From contig QEOQ01000165.1 of assembly GCA_010279815.1 (NCBI GenBank), positions 133,051-197,050 of the forward strand: a stretch of 64,000 nt of DNA, read 5' to 3'. Below, one piece after another: positions 24,641 through 36,547 of the stretch; the first letter of the stretch is position 1, and every line of letters starts with the position of its first letter. Origin of the DNA: Brachionus plicatilis (Eukaryota; Rotifera; Eurotatoria; Ploima; Brachionidae). The notes below the pieces were generated by a model. The model was given only the letters and a program-made list of their open reading frames with translations. It searched no databases and had not been told where the DNA came from. Both the position numbers and the translations under genes were made by a program.

Positions 24641-25196
24641 GATAATTAACTGCTTCACAGGTGAATTTATTCTTTATAATATCTCATAAATCCTTAGAAT
24701 CGTTTCTTCAATCGAAAAGATTTTTAAATGTCTTGGTTATTTTTTAAATTTTTGTAAATTTGATTTTTATTTTTTTCTAAGAATTAAATATTTCAAATTT
24801 TTTAATTAAAAATTTTGTACAAAACCAGTTTGTTTTTATTTTAGAGCTTAAATTTTAAGATCATGATATTTTAAAAAATAATTCTAAATCGATCAAAATC
24901 TTTTAACCTCTATAAACAAAACTGGCAACGAAAATTCCACAAGTTAAAAAAACCCAATTAATTTCAATATTTTTTTTTTCAAAAGTTTATAAATTTGCCT
25001 ACATCTAATTAAAATATTTCTATTCTAAAATCAGCTTTTTATTTCATTTAAAAGATAAATAGAAATATTTTGGCGCCATATTCATTAATGAATCTTGCCA
25101 TATACCTAGGGAATAGTTTTTATGCTAAATTATTTATAAATTTTAAAAAAATGAAATAATTTTCCAGTTTCTATAATTTATTTTTCAAAATCGTTG

Positions 25197-26342
25197 ATGA
25201 TGGAAGATATTTTTATCCAAAGCTTGATATATTTTTTGATAGCTTTCTTCTTAATACACCCTCCCCAAGAAGTCCAATCTGCCGGATTTTCAATACCCAC
25301 AATCTTTTCATCTATTCTCGGCTCAGAAGAATTATTTTTTATTCACTATCACATCATTCGAATCAGCATAACAGTAGTAATACACAGCCTCATTCCACTA
25401 GGCTACTTTTTTTACCTAGGCTTCTACCAACCTGATTTAAAACTGTTCGATTTTCAAAATTTAAATCTCTTATGGAAAGTTTATTTCTCCATATCGGTCC
25501 TCACAGCTGTCGGTCTTTGTACAATAGTTTTTTATTGGTATATGAGCTCATTTGAAACCCATCCGATTGCTCGACAGCTGAAAAAATTTTCCCAAAATGG
25601 TCATTGGAAACAAGTTGCTAGCCAAATAAACAGTGATTTTCGGAATTTTGACAAATTCTCTAGCGGAAATTCGTTCTATAATCGAGTTTATTTGACAAAC
25701 AGTTGGCTGATAAAAGTGAATTTGTACTCGGTGAAAATGTGTACCACCTCTGATCTTGATGTTGCTCTTACAGGAGCTATTGATTTAAATTTGACCACTG
25801 ACAGTTCCATAGGCAGACAATTGTTAACACTCGTAGCTAAGCCTCTGAATGATTCAAGTCAGTTTAAGCCATTTGTATTTCGGCTTAGCTCATTCGAATA
25901 CCAAGATTTTTGTGACAAGCTGTCACTGCCAATTAGACAAACTTGTGACATCATAATAAAACAAAGTCTTCCGGAAATGTTTATCGAATCGTTTCGTGAA
26001 CAAGTAATGACTAATCAAAGTACCTTATACCAAAGAGAGGCAATTAATTTTTTTTGATGAAAAATTTTTAAATTAATTTTAAATAAATTGTAGGAATTGG
26101 AAAATTGTATTGGGTGCATGAAAAAAATGTCCGATGTTAAATTGGTAAAGCTATGCGGAGAGAATAGTGACTGCCGAATTTGCTCGTGTCGACCAATGTG
26201 GTGTCTTGAATGCATGGGGAAATGGTTTGCCTATAGGCAAAATCAGTCTGAGCCCACTACTTGGCTCGATTCGAAAGCTACTTGTCCAACATGTCGAGCC
26301 AAATTTTGTCTCATGGACGTATCACCTCTTGATTTGATTTAG
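25197..26342 (+). CDS. TMEM129: TMEM129-like ER membrane E3 ubiquitin ligase
   Basis: Exons 25197-26039 and 26094-26342 give 363 residues; human TMEM129 has 362. The N-terminal part has hydrophobic segments at about residues 8-20, 50-76 and 97-117. The C-terminal exon is a cysteine-rich RING-like domain: ENCIGCM, VKLVKLCG, CSCRPMWCLECMGKWFA, then CPTCRAKFC. These blocks are diagnostic. In the family this is an ER-membrane ubiquitin ligase working in ERAD. The first exon runs past GAG at 26,039 into a GC donor (GCAATT), giving a 54-nt GC-AG intron. A canonical GT at 26,004 would also keep frame but would remove the 12 residues after FREQ, and the family keeps a FR-x-QV block there. ATG 25,200 is an alternative start. 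Confidence 0.93.
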
Positions 26343-26773
26343 TAATTATTAGAAATTAATAACTGATATATTTTAAATTTATTTATTTTGAAAGGTTTGA
26401 CTAAATTTATGAAGAAAGCTTGTCGCTTAAGATCTTCTGAATGTTTGAATTTTGTTTTGAGTTAATTAAAAAATAAAATTTTTTTGTAAACTTCTTCCTT
26501 CATATAAAAAAGAAAAATTTAATTAATTTTTGACCAATATTAATCCTACGACGACAAAGTCTATTTAGATTTATTAAAAGTTAAAAATAATTTTTATCTT
26601 GTTCAAGTCAAATTTATGATTTTTATTTTAGCATTCGTTTTTGGTATAAATTTTTTAATTTTTTAATTTCTTATTTTTAAGAGCTAAATGAAATTTAAAC
26701 TTGGATTTAGAATTTTTTGATAAATTACCTTAATTAAATAAAATGAAAGTTTAAAACTCTAATAATCCACACA
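26343..26773. other. Intergenic, nothing recognised
   Basis: AT-rich spacer between TMEM129 and the first copy of the duplicated gap flank. Confidence 0.5.
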
Positions 26774-27173
26774 TGATTATTTACACTGTAAAATGGCTTG
26801 ATAATTTAACATTACGGTGAGAGTCTGTTAAATTAAAATTTTACCTTGTATTTAAAATATAGATAAAATCAAATGAAAGTTTTAAAATTTTTTTAATTTT
26901 TTAAAAAATGAACTTTAAATTTGTTTTATTTGTAAATTTATTATCGCTTGTACTCGGAAATGTCGACTGGTCTGAGGACGANNNNNNNNNNNNNNNNNNN
27001 NNNNNNNNNNNNNNNNNNNNNNNNNNNNNNNNNNNNNNNNNNNNNNNNNNNNNNNNNNNNNNNNNNNNNNNNNNNNNNNNNNNNNNNNNNNNNNNNNNNN
27101 NNNNNNNNNNNNNNNNNNNNNNNNNNNNNNNNNNNNNNNNNNNNNNNNNNNNNNNNNNNNNNNNNNNNNNNNN
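26774..27173. other. Probable false duplication plus 192-base N gap
   Basis: The 208 bases at 26,774-26,981 are nearly identical to the 208 bases at 27,174-27,381, just across the Ns (26,982-27,173). The few differences look like SNPs, for example GTCTGTTAAAT against GTCTGCTAAAT. The first copy includes the promoter-side sequence and the first 74 coding bases of alkaline phosphatase 1, from an ATG at 26,908. It is read as an unmerged second haplotype, not as a separate gene. Confidence 0.8.
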
Positions 27174-27307
27174 TGATTATTTACACTGTAAAATGGCTTG
27201 ATAATTTAACATTACGGTGAGAGTCTGCTAAATTAAAATTTTACCTTGTATTTAAAATATAGATAAAATCAAATGAAAGTTTTAATTTTTTTTTAATTTT
27301 TTAAAAA

Positions 27308-29214
27308 ATGAACTTTAAATTTGTTTTATTTGTAAATTTATTATCGCTTGTACTCGGAAATGTCGACTGGTCTGAGGACGAACATCCCGAAAAATGGTTT
27401 GCAAATGCCCGGGATCACTTGGAAAAAATGCTGCACCGCAAGCCCAACAAAAACTTGGCCAAAAACACAATTTTATTTCTGGGCGATGGAATGGGAATTA
27501 CCACTATTACTGCTGGTCGAATTTTAAAAGGCCAACTAAAAGGTAATAATGGCGAAGAAGAAATCACAAATATGGAATCAATGGACAATGTTGCTCTGTC
27601 AAAGGTAGAAAATTCTATTTTTAAATAGAAAATTTTAATAAAATTTCAAAAGACCTACGGAATAGACAGTCAGACCACCGATAGTGCAGCTACAGCTACG
27701 GCTTATTTGACAGGTGTAAAAACCCGAGTGGGAATGATTGGTCTAAGTGGACAGGCTAAGATTAGAGAGTGTTCTCCGGAACTTGAAAATTATAAAGTAA
27801 AATCAATTCTAAAATGGGCTAAAGAAGCCGGAAAATCAGTCGGAATCGTGACCACCACCAGAATCACCCATGCAGTAATTTTAAATTTTTCTATTTCAGT
27901 ATTTCATTTTTTCCTAAGACTCCTGCTGGAACTTATGCCCATACATCATATCGAAATGTAAATTTTTGTAGTATTAAAAAAAAAAAATTAAATCTTTTAA
28001 TTTAGTTCGAAACTTTTGATGGAAAAATATTTAATTTAACTAGTCAGCTAAATGGATGCAAGGACATTGCAGCACAGCTAATTGATGACAATTCTTATAT
28101 AGATGTTATTTTTGGCGGAGGAAGACGAAAATTTTTGCGCAAAGAAGACCGAGATTACCACGAATGGAACAAGACTGGAGAAAGAGTAGACAATCGAAAT
28201 TTAATTAATGATTGGCATGAAAAAATGGAACGAATGAACAAAACTCACAAATTTGTCTGGAATATAAGTGATTTTAAGAATTTAAAGCCAAACCAGTACG
28301 ACCATGTTTTAGGTATACTGGCCTGGGATCACATGAAATACGAGATTGATCGGGTAGCTCAAGAGTACATAGATGAGCCAAGTATTTCTGAAATGACCGA
28401 AAAGGCAATTGAGCTATTGAGCACCAATCCGAATGGCTTTTTTCTGCTAGTTGAAGGCAAATATTTATTTATCAGTGAAAAAGAAAATTAAATTTTTTTT
28501 AAATCAGGAGGAAGAATAGACTTGGCTCACCATGATTCCAATGCCAAAAGAGCCCTTGAAGAATTTGTTGCTTTGGATGAAGCGATTGGTCTGGCTAATA
28601 AAATAGTTGATCCCGAAGACACATTGGTCGTAGTAACTGCAGACCACTCTCATGAGTTCGTTCATACCAAAAAAAAAATTAAAAATGTTTATTTAATTTT
28701 TTAATTTAAGATTTAATATTGGTGGTTATTCAAAAAGAGGCAATCCAATACTTGGTCTTGTTAGAAGTGTCGAATATGGCGAATTAAGCTCCGATGGATA
28801 CACGTTCACATCTTTGTCTTATGGAAATGGTCCCGGTGGTCTTAAAGAGATTCGAAAAAGAAATTTAACAGAAAAAGAAACTTGTATAATTTCCATTTTT
28901 TTTTAATGGAAGTTAAAATTTTTTAATATTTTTTTCTTAGTTGGTATTGATTACCATCAGGAATCAGCTGTATTCATGGAATACGAAACTCATGGTGGTG
29001 AGGATGTAGCAATTTTTGCCAAAGGACCCATGAGTCATTTGTTTGACGGGTAATATTTTGTTACTTCTTTTCTTTTAGTGAAGATTTTTAATTTTTTTTA
29101 ATTACAAGAACTGTGGAACAATCGTTTATAGCTTACGCTATGGCCTATGCGTCATGTATAGGACCATTTGATCGAAACTTTTACCCATCATGTGAATTTG
29201 AGCGTGGTACTTAA
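27308..29214 (+). CDS. Alkaline phosphatase 1, secreted type
   Basis: Eight exons: 27308-27604, 27653-27874, 27919-27957, 28006-28456, 28508-28655, 28711-28883, 28941-29049, 29109-29214. They encode 514 residues with all phases consistent. A signal peptide (residues 1-17, [13 protein letters not shown]) leads. Metal and catalytic motifs are present: LFLGDGMG (Asp60), [16 protein letters not shown] (nucleophile Ser110), [25 protein letters not shown] and THGGEDV. Most family members have RIDHGHH; here the middle is LA, but the terminal His remains. Exon 3 is only 39 nt, and the intron after exon 4 has a GC donor. The C-terminus ends in a short hydrophilic tail with no GPI signal, so the product is probably soluble. 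It would hydrolyse phosphate monoesters outside the cell. AATAAA lies at 29,242-29,247. Confidence 0.93.
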
Positions 29215-29445
29215 TTATTTGAGTTAGTTTAATTTATGTAAAATAAAAGATTTTATTCAATTTAACATTTTTTAATATCATTCTTAAGTATTAAGTAGCG
29301 CAATGACACTTAGTTTTTACGTAATTTTATGATAAATTGTGTATTCTACTTTTATACTTTATTTTACCATATTTTACCAATTAAAATTCGAAAAATTACC
29401 AAAAATTACGTAAAAATAAAAATAGTAATTTAATTAACAGAATCA

Positions 29446-29802
29446 GGGGTTGTGAAGTTTGTTTCAATTCGATCATTTCAATTCAGAAAAACTTGAATAA
29501 CTTTTTACTAAAAGAGATAATTTAGTTCCGAAAAATGCTCAATTATAAACAAATTTGCTTAATTCAGTAAAATAAGTCCGCAAAATACTCTGCAATTTTG
29601 TGCATTTTGTACGCCATTAAAAAGTATTTAAATTAATTGTGCACTTACTTTGCAGAGTTTTTGCAGACATTTATTTTCGGATTAAGCAAAGTTGCTTAAA
29701 CATTAAGCATTTTAAAGAACTTAATTATTCCTTATAGTAAAAAAGTTATTCAAATTTTTCTGAATTGAAACGATCAAACTAAAATGAACTTCACAGCCTC
29801 AT
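29446..29802. repeat. Foldback MITE with 7-bp target duplication
   Basis: Two arms of about 160 bases are inverted copies. Left outer end is GGGGTTGTGAAGTT, right outer end AACTTCACAGCCTC. Inside, TTTCAATTCAGAAAAA-CTTGAATAAC and GCAAAATACTCTGCAA match in reverse complement. The 7-mer AGAATCA flanks both sides (29,439-29,445 and 29,803-29,809). The GCAGAGTTTTTGCAG words recur near 23,340-23,430. Confidence 0.8.
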
Positions 29803-29877
29803 AGAATCAAATTTTAGAAACAAAATTGAATAAAATTAAAAATTTGATTTATTCAAAAATTACGAAAAAATGTGTAC

Positions 29878-30170
29878 TTTTTGACCCTTTTTGGTTTCAA
29901 TCTAAACTTAAAAATTTATGGAAACAGAATAGTGAGCCAAAAAGAAATTAGGTTTCATGGTATTAAATTTGATTCTAAGTTAAACTTTAATATACTGGTA
30001 GACGAAATTAAAGAATGCTGCAATAAAAGGCTAAATATTATTAAGATATTGTCAAACAAAAAATAGGGTCTTTATCAGAACACACTATCTGCTCCAAAAA
30101 ACTTAATTCTTGCTGAAAAAGGTCATTTCTATTCAAATAAGAACCCTTTTGCTGATAATAAGATATTTTT
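29878..30170 (+). pseudogene. Non-LTR retrotransposon reverse transcriptase C-terminal remnant
   Basis: The frame reads IRFHGIKFDSKLNFN, then IKECCNKRLNIIKILSNKK, then an in-frame TAG where the family usually has Trp, then GLYQNTLSAP. This matches the region just after the RT palm/thumb in jockey/CR1-type elements (LGI-FD-KL-F...I...C-KRLNILK-L). No start and no catalytic motif are in reach. It is a dead 5'-truncated fragment. Confidence 0.7.
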
Positions 30171-30717
30171 TCCCAAAAAAAGGTAAAATTCATTTTTTAT
30201 CCCGCATCAGAATGGGATCAATATTAAAAACAATATTTTGTATAAAAAATATATTTTTGCTTAGAAATAGATTATTTTTGCAGGAATACAATCTCAAATA
30301 ATTTTAAACCTTAATATAAATACATCAAAATAATCTTCAATTAATGATTTAAAATAATTAATTCTAGTCGTAAAAATCGAAAAAAGGGTATTTATTTATT
30401 AATTTATTAGGTTTTTAAAATTCAAATATAAATTGAACTAAATTATTTTCTTTTCTGATAAATCAAATTAACTAAAATAAAAATTGTTCAAAAAAATACT
30501 CCAACATGCCTTTTTTGCACATTTTTATTCAAAAATAAATCTTTAATTTTCTTATTTTATTTAGTAAATAAATTAAACCAAAAATCGTTTAAAATACTAA
30601 TATTATTTTATCTTGCTGTCTTTTTTATATGAGAAAATTATTTAAGTAAAAAAGATAAAAAAAATATTTTGCTTTTTGTTACAGTATTTTTTTATGTTTA
30701 TTTTATTAAGTCTAGTA

Positions 30718-31368
30718 GGCCAGGTGACCATATTTCACTTATTATGTGAACAATTTTTGTTCTCGGATTTTGTGAACTTTTAGTTTACTTAATTTTTGTT
30801 TTTACGGATTTTTGTTTGAACCAAAATTGGAATATGTGAACAATTTTTTAATTAGGTGAACAAAAGATTTTTATGATTTTAGAGGAGAACTTCTTTAGCA
30901 ATATTAATGATATTTTATGAGATCTACTCATCGATATTAGTTAAGAAACCTTAACTTTTGGTTTGAAGAGCTAAGTAGATTCGAAGGCTTAACTAAATGT
31001 TATACTAAATATGTGCTTCAACTGCATTAAGATAATCCCCTGAAATAAATTGTCCACATCTCTTTTAGATACTAAAAAAAATGTTCAAAAGAATATACGC
31101 TATTTGGCGAATAATAAAAAGTAGGAACAAAAAATAGTTTATTACTAAATCTTTTCTTAATACAAAGAATGTGTGGACATTTTTTATCAAATGAATTACT
31201 CAGCTTATACTCAATTTCTTCCATCTCTCAAATTATGTCATTTTATTTATATTTTCCAATATTATCTATATTATTAATTTAGGAACAGTGAACAAATAGT
31301 TCACTAAACCCGAGAAAAAGAATTTTTCTCATAATAAGTGAACTATGGTTCACCTTACCGACCTGACC
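30718..31368. repeat. TIR element with GGTGAACCATA ends
   Basis: The left end GGCCAGGTGACCATATTTCA and the reverse complement of the right end (GGTCAGGT, a short insertion, then GAACCATAGTTCACTTATTATG) pair over roughly 35 bases. TATGTGAACAA words repeat in the interior. No transposase is visible in the 651 bp. The target duplication is unclear. Confidence 0.6.
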
Positions 31369-34300
31369 AATTTTATTTAATTTAATTTTAACTTTTCAAA
31401 AAAGGAAATACTTTTATATATTTTTTCGATGTTTATTTGAATTTCACAGCAAAAATTGATTAGATATTTGGACTAGCAAAATTAAAATCAAAAAGTCAAA
31501 TCTGAATACATATTTAAAATGGAGTTGTGGCTAAAATTAAAAAAAAATAATGATATAATGAACTGTTTTTGAGAGGAAAAAAATGGGCAACTTGAAGTTC
31601 ATGATCATAATCAAATGATCAAAATTTAATTGATTCAAAACTTAATAAAAATGATGAAATTAAATTTTTTCAAATCTTTTAAAATTAAACATAAGATGTT
31701 TATCACTTTAATTTAAAAAAAAACAAATCTTTTTTATCTTATTGACCTTTAATTGATTCTTCTAAAATCTTTATTTGAAAATTTTAAAGACAAATTTAAA
31801 ATCGACATTATGGTATCCAAATTTTGACTTTAAGTGATATTTTAATATTAATTAAAATATATTTAATATAATTTAATATAATATAATTAGTTATAATTAA
31901 AATATAACGGCGAAACTAAAATAAATTTTGTATTGCAAAATTTCTAAATATTGATTAAGAATTTTTTGACTTCAGATAAAAATACAAATAATTTTCTAAC
32001 TAATTATAGATTAAACAAATAATGTTTTATAAAGTATAGTCATTTATTATTAAAAAATTAATAAAAAATACCATTTTATTTGAATCAAAAACTGAAAATT
32101 TTGATTTGAAATTTACAATTGATCATAAAATACAATTTGCCAAAAAATACATTTATATTTATTAGCTAAATCGTTGCAAATTCATTTGTAAAGTTTATTT
32201 TATAAAAAAAGACATTTTCTTTTGGAAATTAAAAAAAAATTAAATTATTAGGCCGAAAGATTAGTCCAAGACCATTCATCTAATAAATAATTCTATATGA
32301 ACTCTTATTTCCTTAATTAATAGTAAAAGGTTCAAATTTCAATGCAAATAGAGTATTGTTCTTTGATTTATTTTACAAAAATGTTAAATTTAACTGAAAA
32401 AATATAATTTAAATGCGATTTCTTATATTTTTTATTTTTGGGTAAAAATTGAATTTTATTTTAAAAAAGAATATTTTGTATTTTATTTTATTTAATTTTT
32501 TTTTAAATATTAAATAAACGAAGTGTTAATCAGTCTTGAAAAAGATAAGGGCACTAGCCTGTTGATTAACCTTGAATATATAATAAAAGTTATTATTTAA
32601 GTCCTAAATTTAATAACATCAGAAAAAAAATAAAATTTTCTTACCTCACTAATTATTAAGATCTGATTTAATAATTGAAGATTTTTTGAATATTTATTAA
32701 TATTATTATGTAAATTATTATGTAAAAATTTTTCACAAATTTAAAGTGACAATTTTACATAAAATGAAAGTGAAAAATTTACGGAAATCTTAATCAATAA
32801 TTTTACGAAAAAAACGAGTACTCAAAAAGCGTAAATATTTCGAAAATTATTAATAAATAGTTTTTCGAAAAAAAAAATCTGTAAAAAAATCGAAAAATTT
32901 ACGAAAAAATAATTTTTTTACGTAAATTCTCGATAATTTTCGATAATGTATTTTACTGGGTTTTAGCAGATGGCAAATGAATTATGCTAAAATTCTCATG
33001 GCATTTGAAATCCAAAATTTTCTGAGTTTGGATTTTAAATAATAATAAATGAACTTAAAAAAAGACATTCGGGCATTGGCATAGAATCATAGGTTTTATT
33101 AAAAATATAGTTCGGTTTCGGGTTCGGGAATCATAAGCATTATCTTCAGTTAAAATATGGGCCACGATAACAGTAAAAGTAATTTATATAATTACAGTTT
33201 AGCTATTTTAGTATGAAAAGATAAAGTTAGTAGATCCCTATTTTTTTCTTGGTTGTTAACAATCTAAAATTAATAATTTTTCTTAATTATTTTTATGTTT
33301 TTCTATTCGTTTTGAATTATAAAAGAGAATATTAAAAAATAGTAATTGTACAAAAAATTTATTCGTAAAAATTTATTTTTAATTCTGTCCCATTTGAATT
33401 ATCATTTGAATTATATACTTAATAAATAATAATAATAACAATACCAATTTAAAGTATAGATAATTGATTGCAAATTTAAATGTTTTTTCTCAAATGTTTT
33501 AATTTTGCAAAGCACATCATCATATACATAATACTTAAATCAATATAATTGGTAAATTAAAATTTCAATTTTCGAATTACAATTTTTTAACTTGATATTA
33601 AATTTTTGTTAATAAAATTTTATTAAAATCAAATTAAATTAACAAAAATGAAACTTACAAGTTCAGTTTGAAAACGATTAAACTAATTTTTTTTCAAAAA
33701 TTTAATTTAATTTAAAGAATTCAAACGCTTTAGCTCATCGAAGCAGATGCGCCAATTTACCGCTGCAAAACGTCTCCCCCTGACAAGTCGTCCACCTAAC
33801 ACAACGAAAACAAATGCGAATAATACGCCGATATCAAGATCAACTCTTATCCGGCGGAAAATTCACCGCTAAAAAGCTATTTAGATCAATTAAAGTTGTA
33901 AACATCGAGACATATTGAAGTTAATTTTCATTTTTGTTTCTAATTAAAAAAGTAAAAAAATAAAAGTAATTTATAATTAAGATTAATATCTAAGAAGATG
34001 ATGATTTGATTTTATAATAAACTCAAATTATCAAATGATTAGACAGTTTTTCGACTTAAATAGCCGCATTTTTTCTTATAAAACAAAAACAAATTACTGT
34101 ATTTTAAAGTTTAAAAGAAATTTTATTTCTTTTCATTTAATATTTATTTTTTGTGATTAAAAAAATTGATTTAAATTTGCCATGGCTAATCTAAATCAAT
34201 TTAAAGTTATTTTTTATAATTTATCGAGTATTTGACAAATACAATCAACGACATTTATGAAGCAATCATCGTTTTGCCTTGATCATTATAATCAATAAAC

Positions 34301-34615
34301 TCAAGCAAAAAAAGAAAATCAAAATTTTCAAAAATTGAGTATTTAAAAACTACTTCTATCTAGGCAAAATTTTCTTAGTTAACAGATCTAAAAAATAAAT
34401 TTTTAATTATTGTATTTTATTTTAAATTTAGATTAAAAAAAATTGAAATTTTTAAATGAAATTGTTAATAAAATAGAAATGAAAAGTGTTTTTGCTCATA
34501 CAATTCTGTTTTAATCGAACATAATAAGTCGGTGTGTCACCAAAGAGCAAAAGACGCAGAATGTTCAAGAAGAGGAAATAATTGAAACAAACAATATTGA
34601 TGAGATTATTTAAAT
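31369..34615. other. Intergenic AT-rich block
   Basis: No gene is recognised. Around 32,750-32,950 there are many ACGAAAAA and TTTACG words. A GC-richer island at 33,719-33,885 is listed separately. Confidence 0.5.
33719..33885. other. GC-richer island of unknown nature
   Basis: About 165 bases of near-balanced composition in very AT-rich DNA. Plus strand has an open stretch of 49 codons rich in Arg, Lys, Ser and Thr (KRFSSSKQMRQF, then KRLPLTSRPP). The minus strand is also open for about 35 codons with several Cys. The words TTTACCGCTGCAAAA and TTCACCGCTAAAAA form a loose repeat. I cannot assign it to a gene, RNA or TE. Confidence 0.4.
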
Positions 34616-36256
34616 GGCATCTTTGGAAAAAAATGCCGAGATAAGCGTGTAAATTTGCAATTTTTATATTTTATTTACGAAATGTTTGTTTAATGCATTC
34701 AAGAATTCGATTTGTAGTTAGAAATTTAAAATTTCTGTAACTGCTGGTAGGCTTATGTAACTGTAACTGCTGGTTTACTCTCCAGTCAAGCCTTTTAAGT
34801 ACAGTTTGGGATCAAACACAATGAGGTTTTTTAAAAAGTTTATTGGGACACGAAGTCAAAATCCAAGTTTATTGAGCTCAATTAACGCTGCTCTTTTTGA
34901 CTGCCTTTTGAGTTATATTCAATCAAAAAATTACAAATTGCCAATTCTGTCACATTATTTTTATCTCTCAAGCTGTTCAAATTTAGTCTTGTTTTATTTA
35001 TATTTATTATTAAATATTGATAAATATCAGATAATAATTTATCAGATACTCTTTCAGTTTAACAACTAAATCTATCAAGCCAAACGATTGAAATCCAATT
35101 TGAGCCAGTTTTTTTTTCACGCTTACGATCTGTTGCAACGAATTTTTAGTTTTAAAGCTTAAAATATAATTAATAAATTTGTAGTTTTCGAATGAAATAG
35201 TTGGTATAGAGTCTAATTTTTGGACCCAATAGTTTTCTGTAATATTACTGTGTCTGCTGGTAGGCTTTTACTCTCCAGTCAGACCTCTTAAGTAGCGTTT
35301 TGGACTCGAGAGTTTCGGATCAAACACAATGAGGTTTTTTAAAAACTTTATTGGGACACGTAGTCCAAATCCAAAACCAAATAATTTAATAATTAAATAA
35401 TAATACAAAAACTAAACAATATGAAAAACTAATACTTGAAAAACATATATATAAAAAACAACGACTTTGAGCAAAACTGACTTGATTTTTTCTTGAACCT
35501 CTACACCACTTCCCCCTAAAAGTTAAATTGGTCGAGGGTGTCGTCATTTTCGGCCTTCTCCTCTATCTGTTTCTTGGCCTTACCTATCTCTTCTTGGATT
35601 TTCTCCAAAGGCCAATCCATCCTTTGAGCCTCGGTGCCGAATTTCATTTGGCTTGGGACCAGTTTATTGAGCTCAATTTCTGTGCTCTTTTTGACTGCCT
35701 TTTGAGTTATATTCAATCAAAAACTTACAAATTGCCAATTCTGTCACATTATTTTTATCTTTCAAGCTGTTCAAATTTAGTCTTGTTTTATTTATATTTA
35801 TTATTAAATATTGATAAATATCAGAAAATAATTTATCTTAGCCTGAAGCTTAATGAGACTTAATTTTTAAACTATGATATTTATCGAATAACAATTGAAT
35901 TTAAGTTTATTCAAAATATAAAGCTAAAAAAACCTATTTGCTGTCTTGTTTTAATGCACAATTACTTACTAAATTTAATGGCGATCAGTTTAGTTCACCA
36001 AACCAGAATCATTTAAATGATCACAATCTGGACAAAAGCGAATATTTTATTTTGAATCAGATTGTTTTTAAGTTTTTTATTTGTTATGTAGTCTAATTTT
36101 TTGACCGAATAGTTTTCTAATTTACTTAGTGATATACAAAATTTTCTAATTTACGTACTAATTCTTGAACATTAAACAAGCATTTGTAAATAAAATATAA
36201 AAATTGCAAATATACTCGGTTATCTCGGCATTTTTTAAATTTTTATCCAAAATGCC
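34616..36256. repeat. Composite repeat: inverted outer arms around a tandem duplication
   Basis: Outer arms (34,616-34,725 and about 36,140-36,256) are inverted copies sharing AATGCCGAGATAA, TTTGCAATTTTTATATTTTA and TTAATG-TTCAAGAATT. Between them, 34,737-35,064 and 35,246-35,855 are direct copies. Both contain GCTGGTAGGCTT, ACTCTCCAGTCA and GATCAAACACAATGAGG. Copy 1 lacks about 280 internal bases present in copy 2, as if deleted between CCAA and CCAGTTTATTG. On the minus strand CCCAATAAAG looks like a polyadenylation signal, so the unit may derive from a transcribed element. Confidence 0.6.
35516..35716 (-). pseudogene. C-terminal coding fragment within the duplicated unit
   Basis: A minus-strand frame ending PSQMKFGTEAQRMDWPLEK and then a Glu/Lys-rich helix closing DDTLDQFNF before the stop. 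Base composition is clearly coding-like (GC-rich third positions). It lies upstream of the AATAAA noted for the unit. The deleted copy 1 has lost most of it. An acceptor-like CTCAAAAG sits just upstream, so it may be a last exon. Family not recognised; part of a retroelement or a captured gene are both possible. Confidence 0.4.
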
Positions 36257-36547
36257 ATGTGTAAAAAACCGTTTTTAAATGAATCAATTTCCAAATACTG
36301 ATCGAAAATTAATGAAAGCTGTCTTTTAATATTTTTCTCATCTAAGCATTCTATTCTGTCGATTAAATGCATAATCTTTTTTCAAAAAAAATATATGTAT
36401 ATATTTATTTGTAAAAAAGAGATTTTGAAAACAAATTTAGTACATTTAAATCATATTAGTGCAACTAATTTGTGTCTTCTGAATTTTTTTTTCTCAAATA
36501 AAAAATTTTCTAACTAAAGGGCGGAAATGAATATTTTTCCAATCTGT

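Noticed and set aside
26908..27220. Third alkaline phosphatase start before the N gap
   Set aside because: It is the duplicated gap flank of the same gene, 208 bases equal to 27,174-27,381.
33100..33130. tRNA-like GGTTCGGG words
   Set aside because: No matching acceptor, D-arm or anticodon arm could be folded around them.
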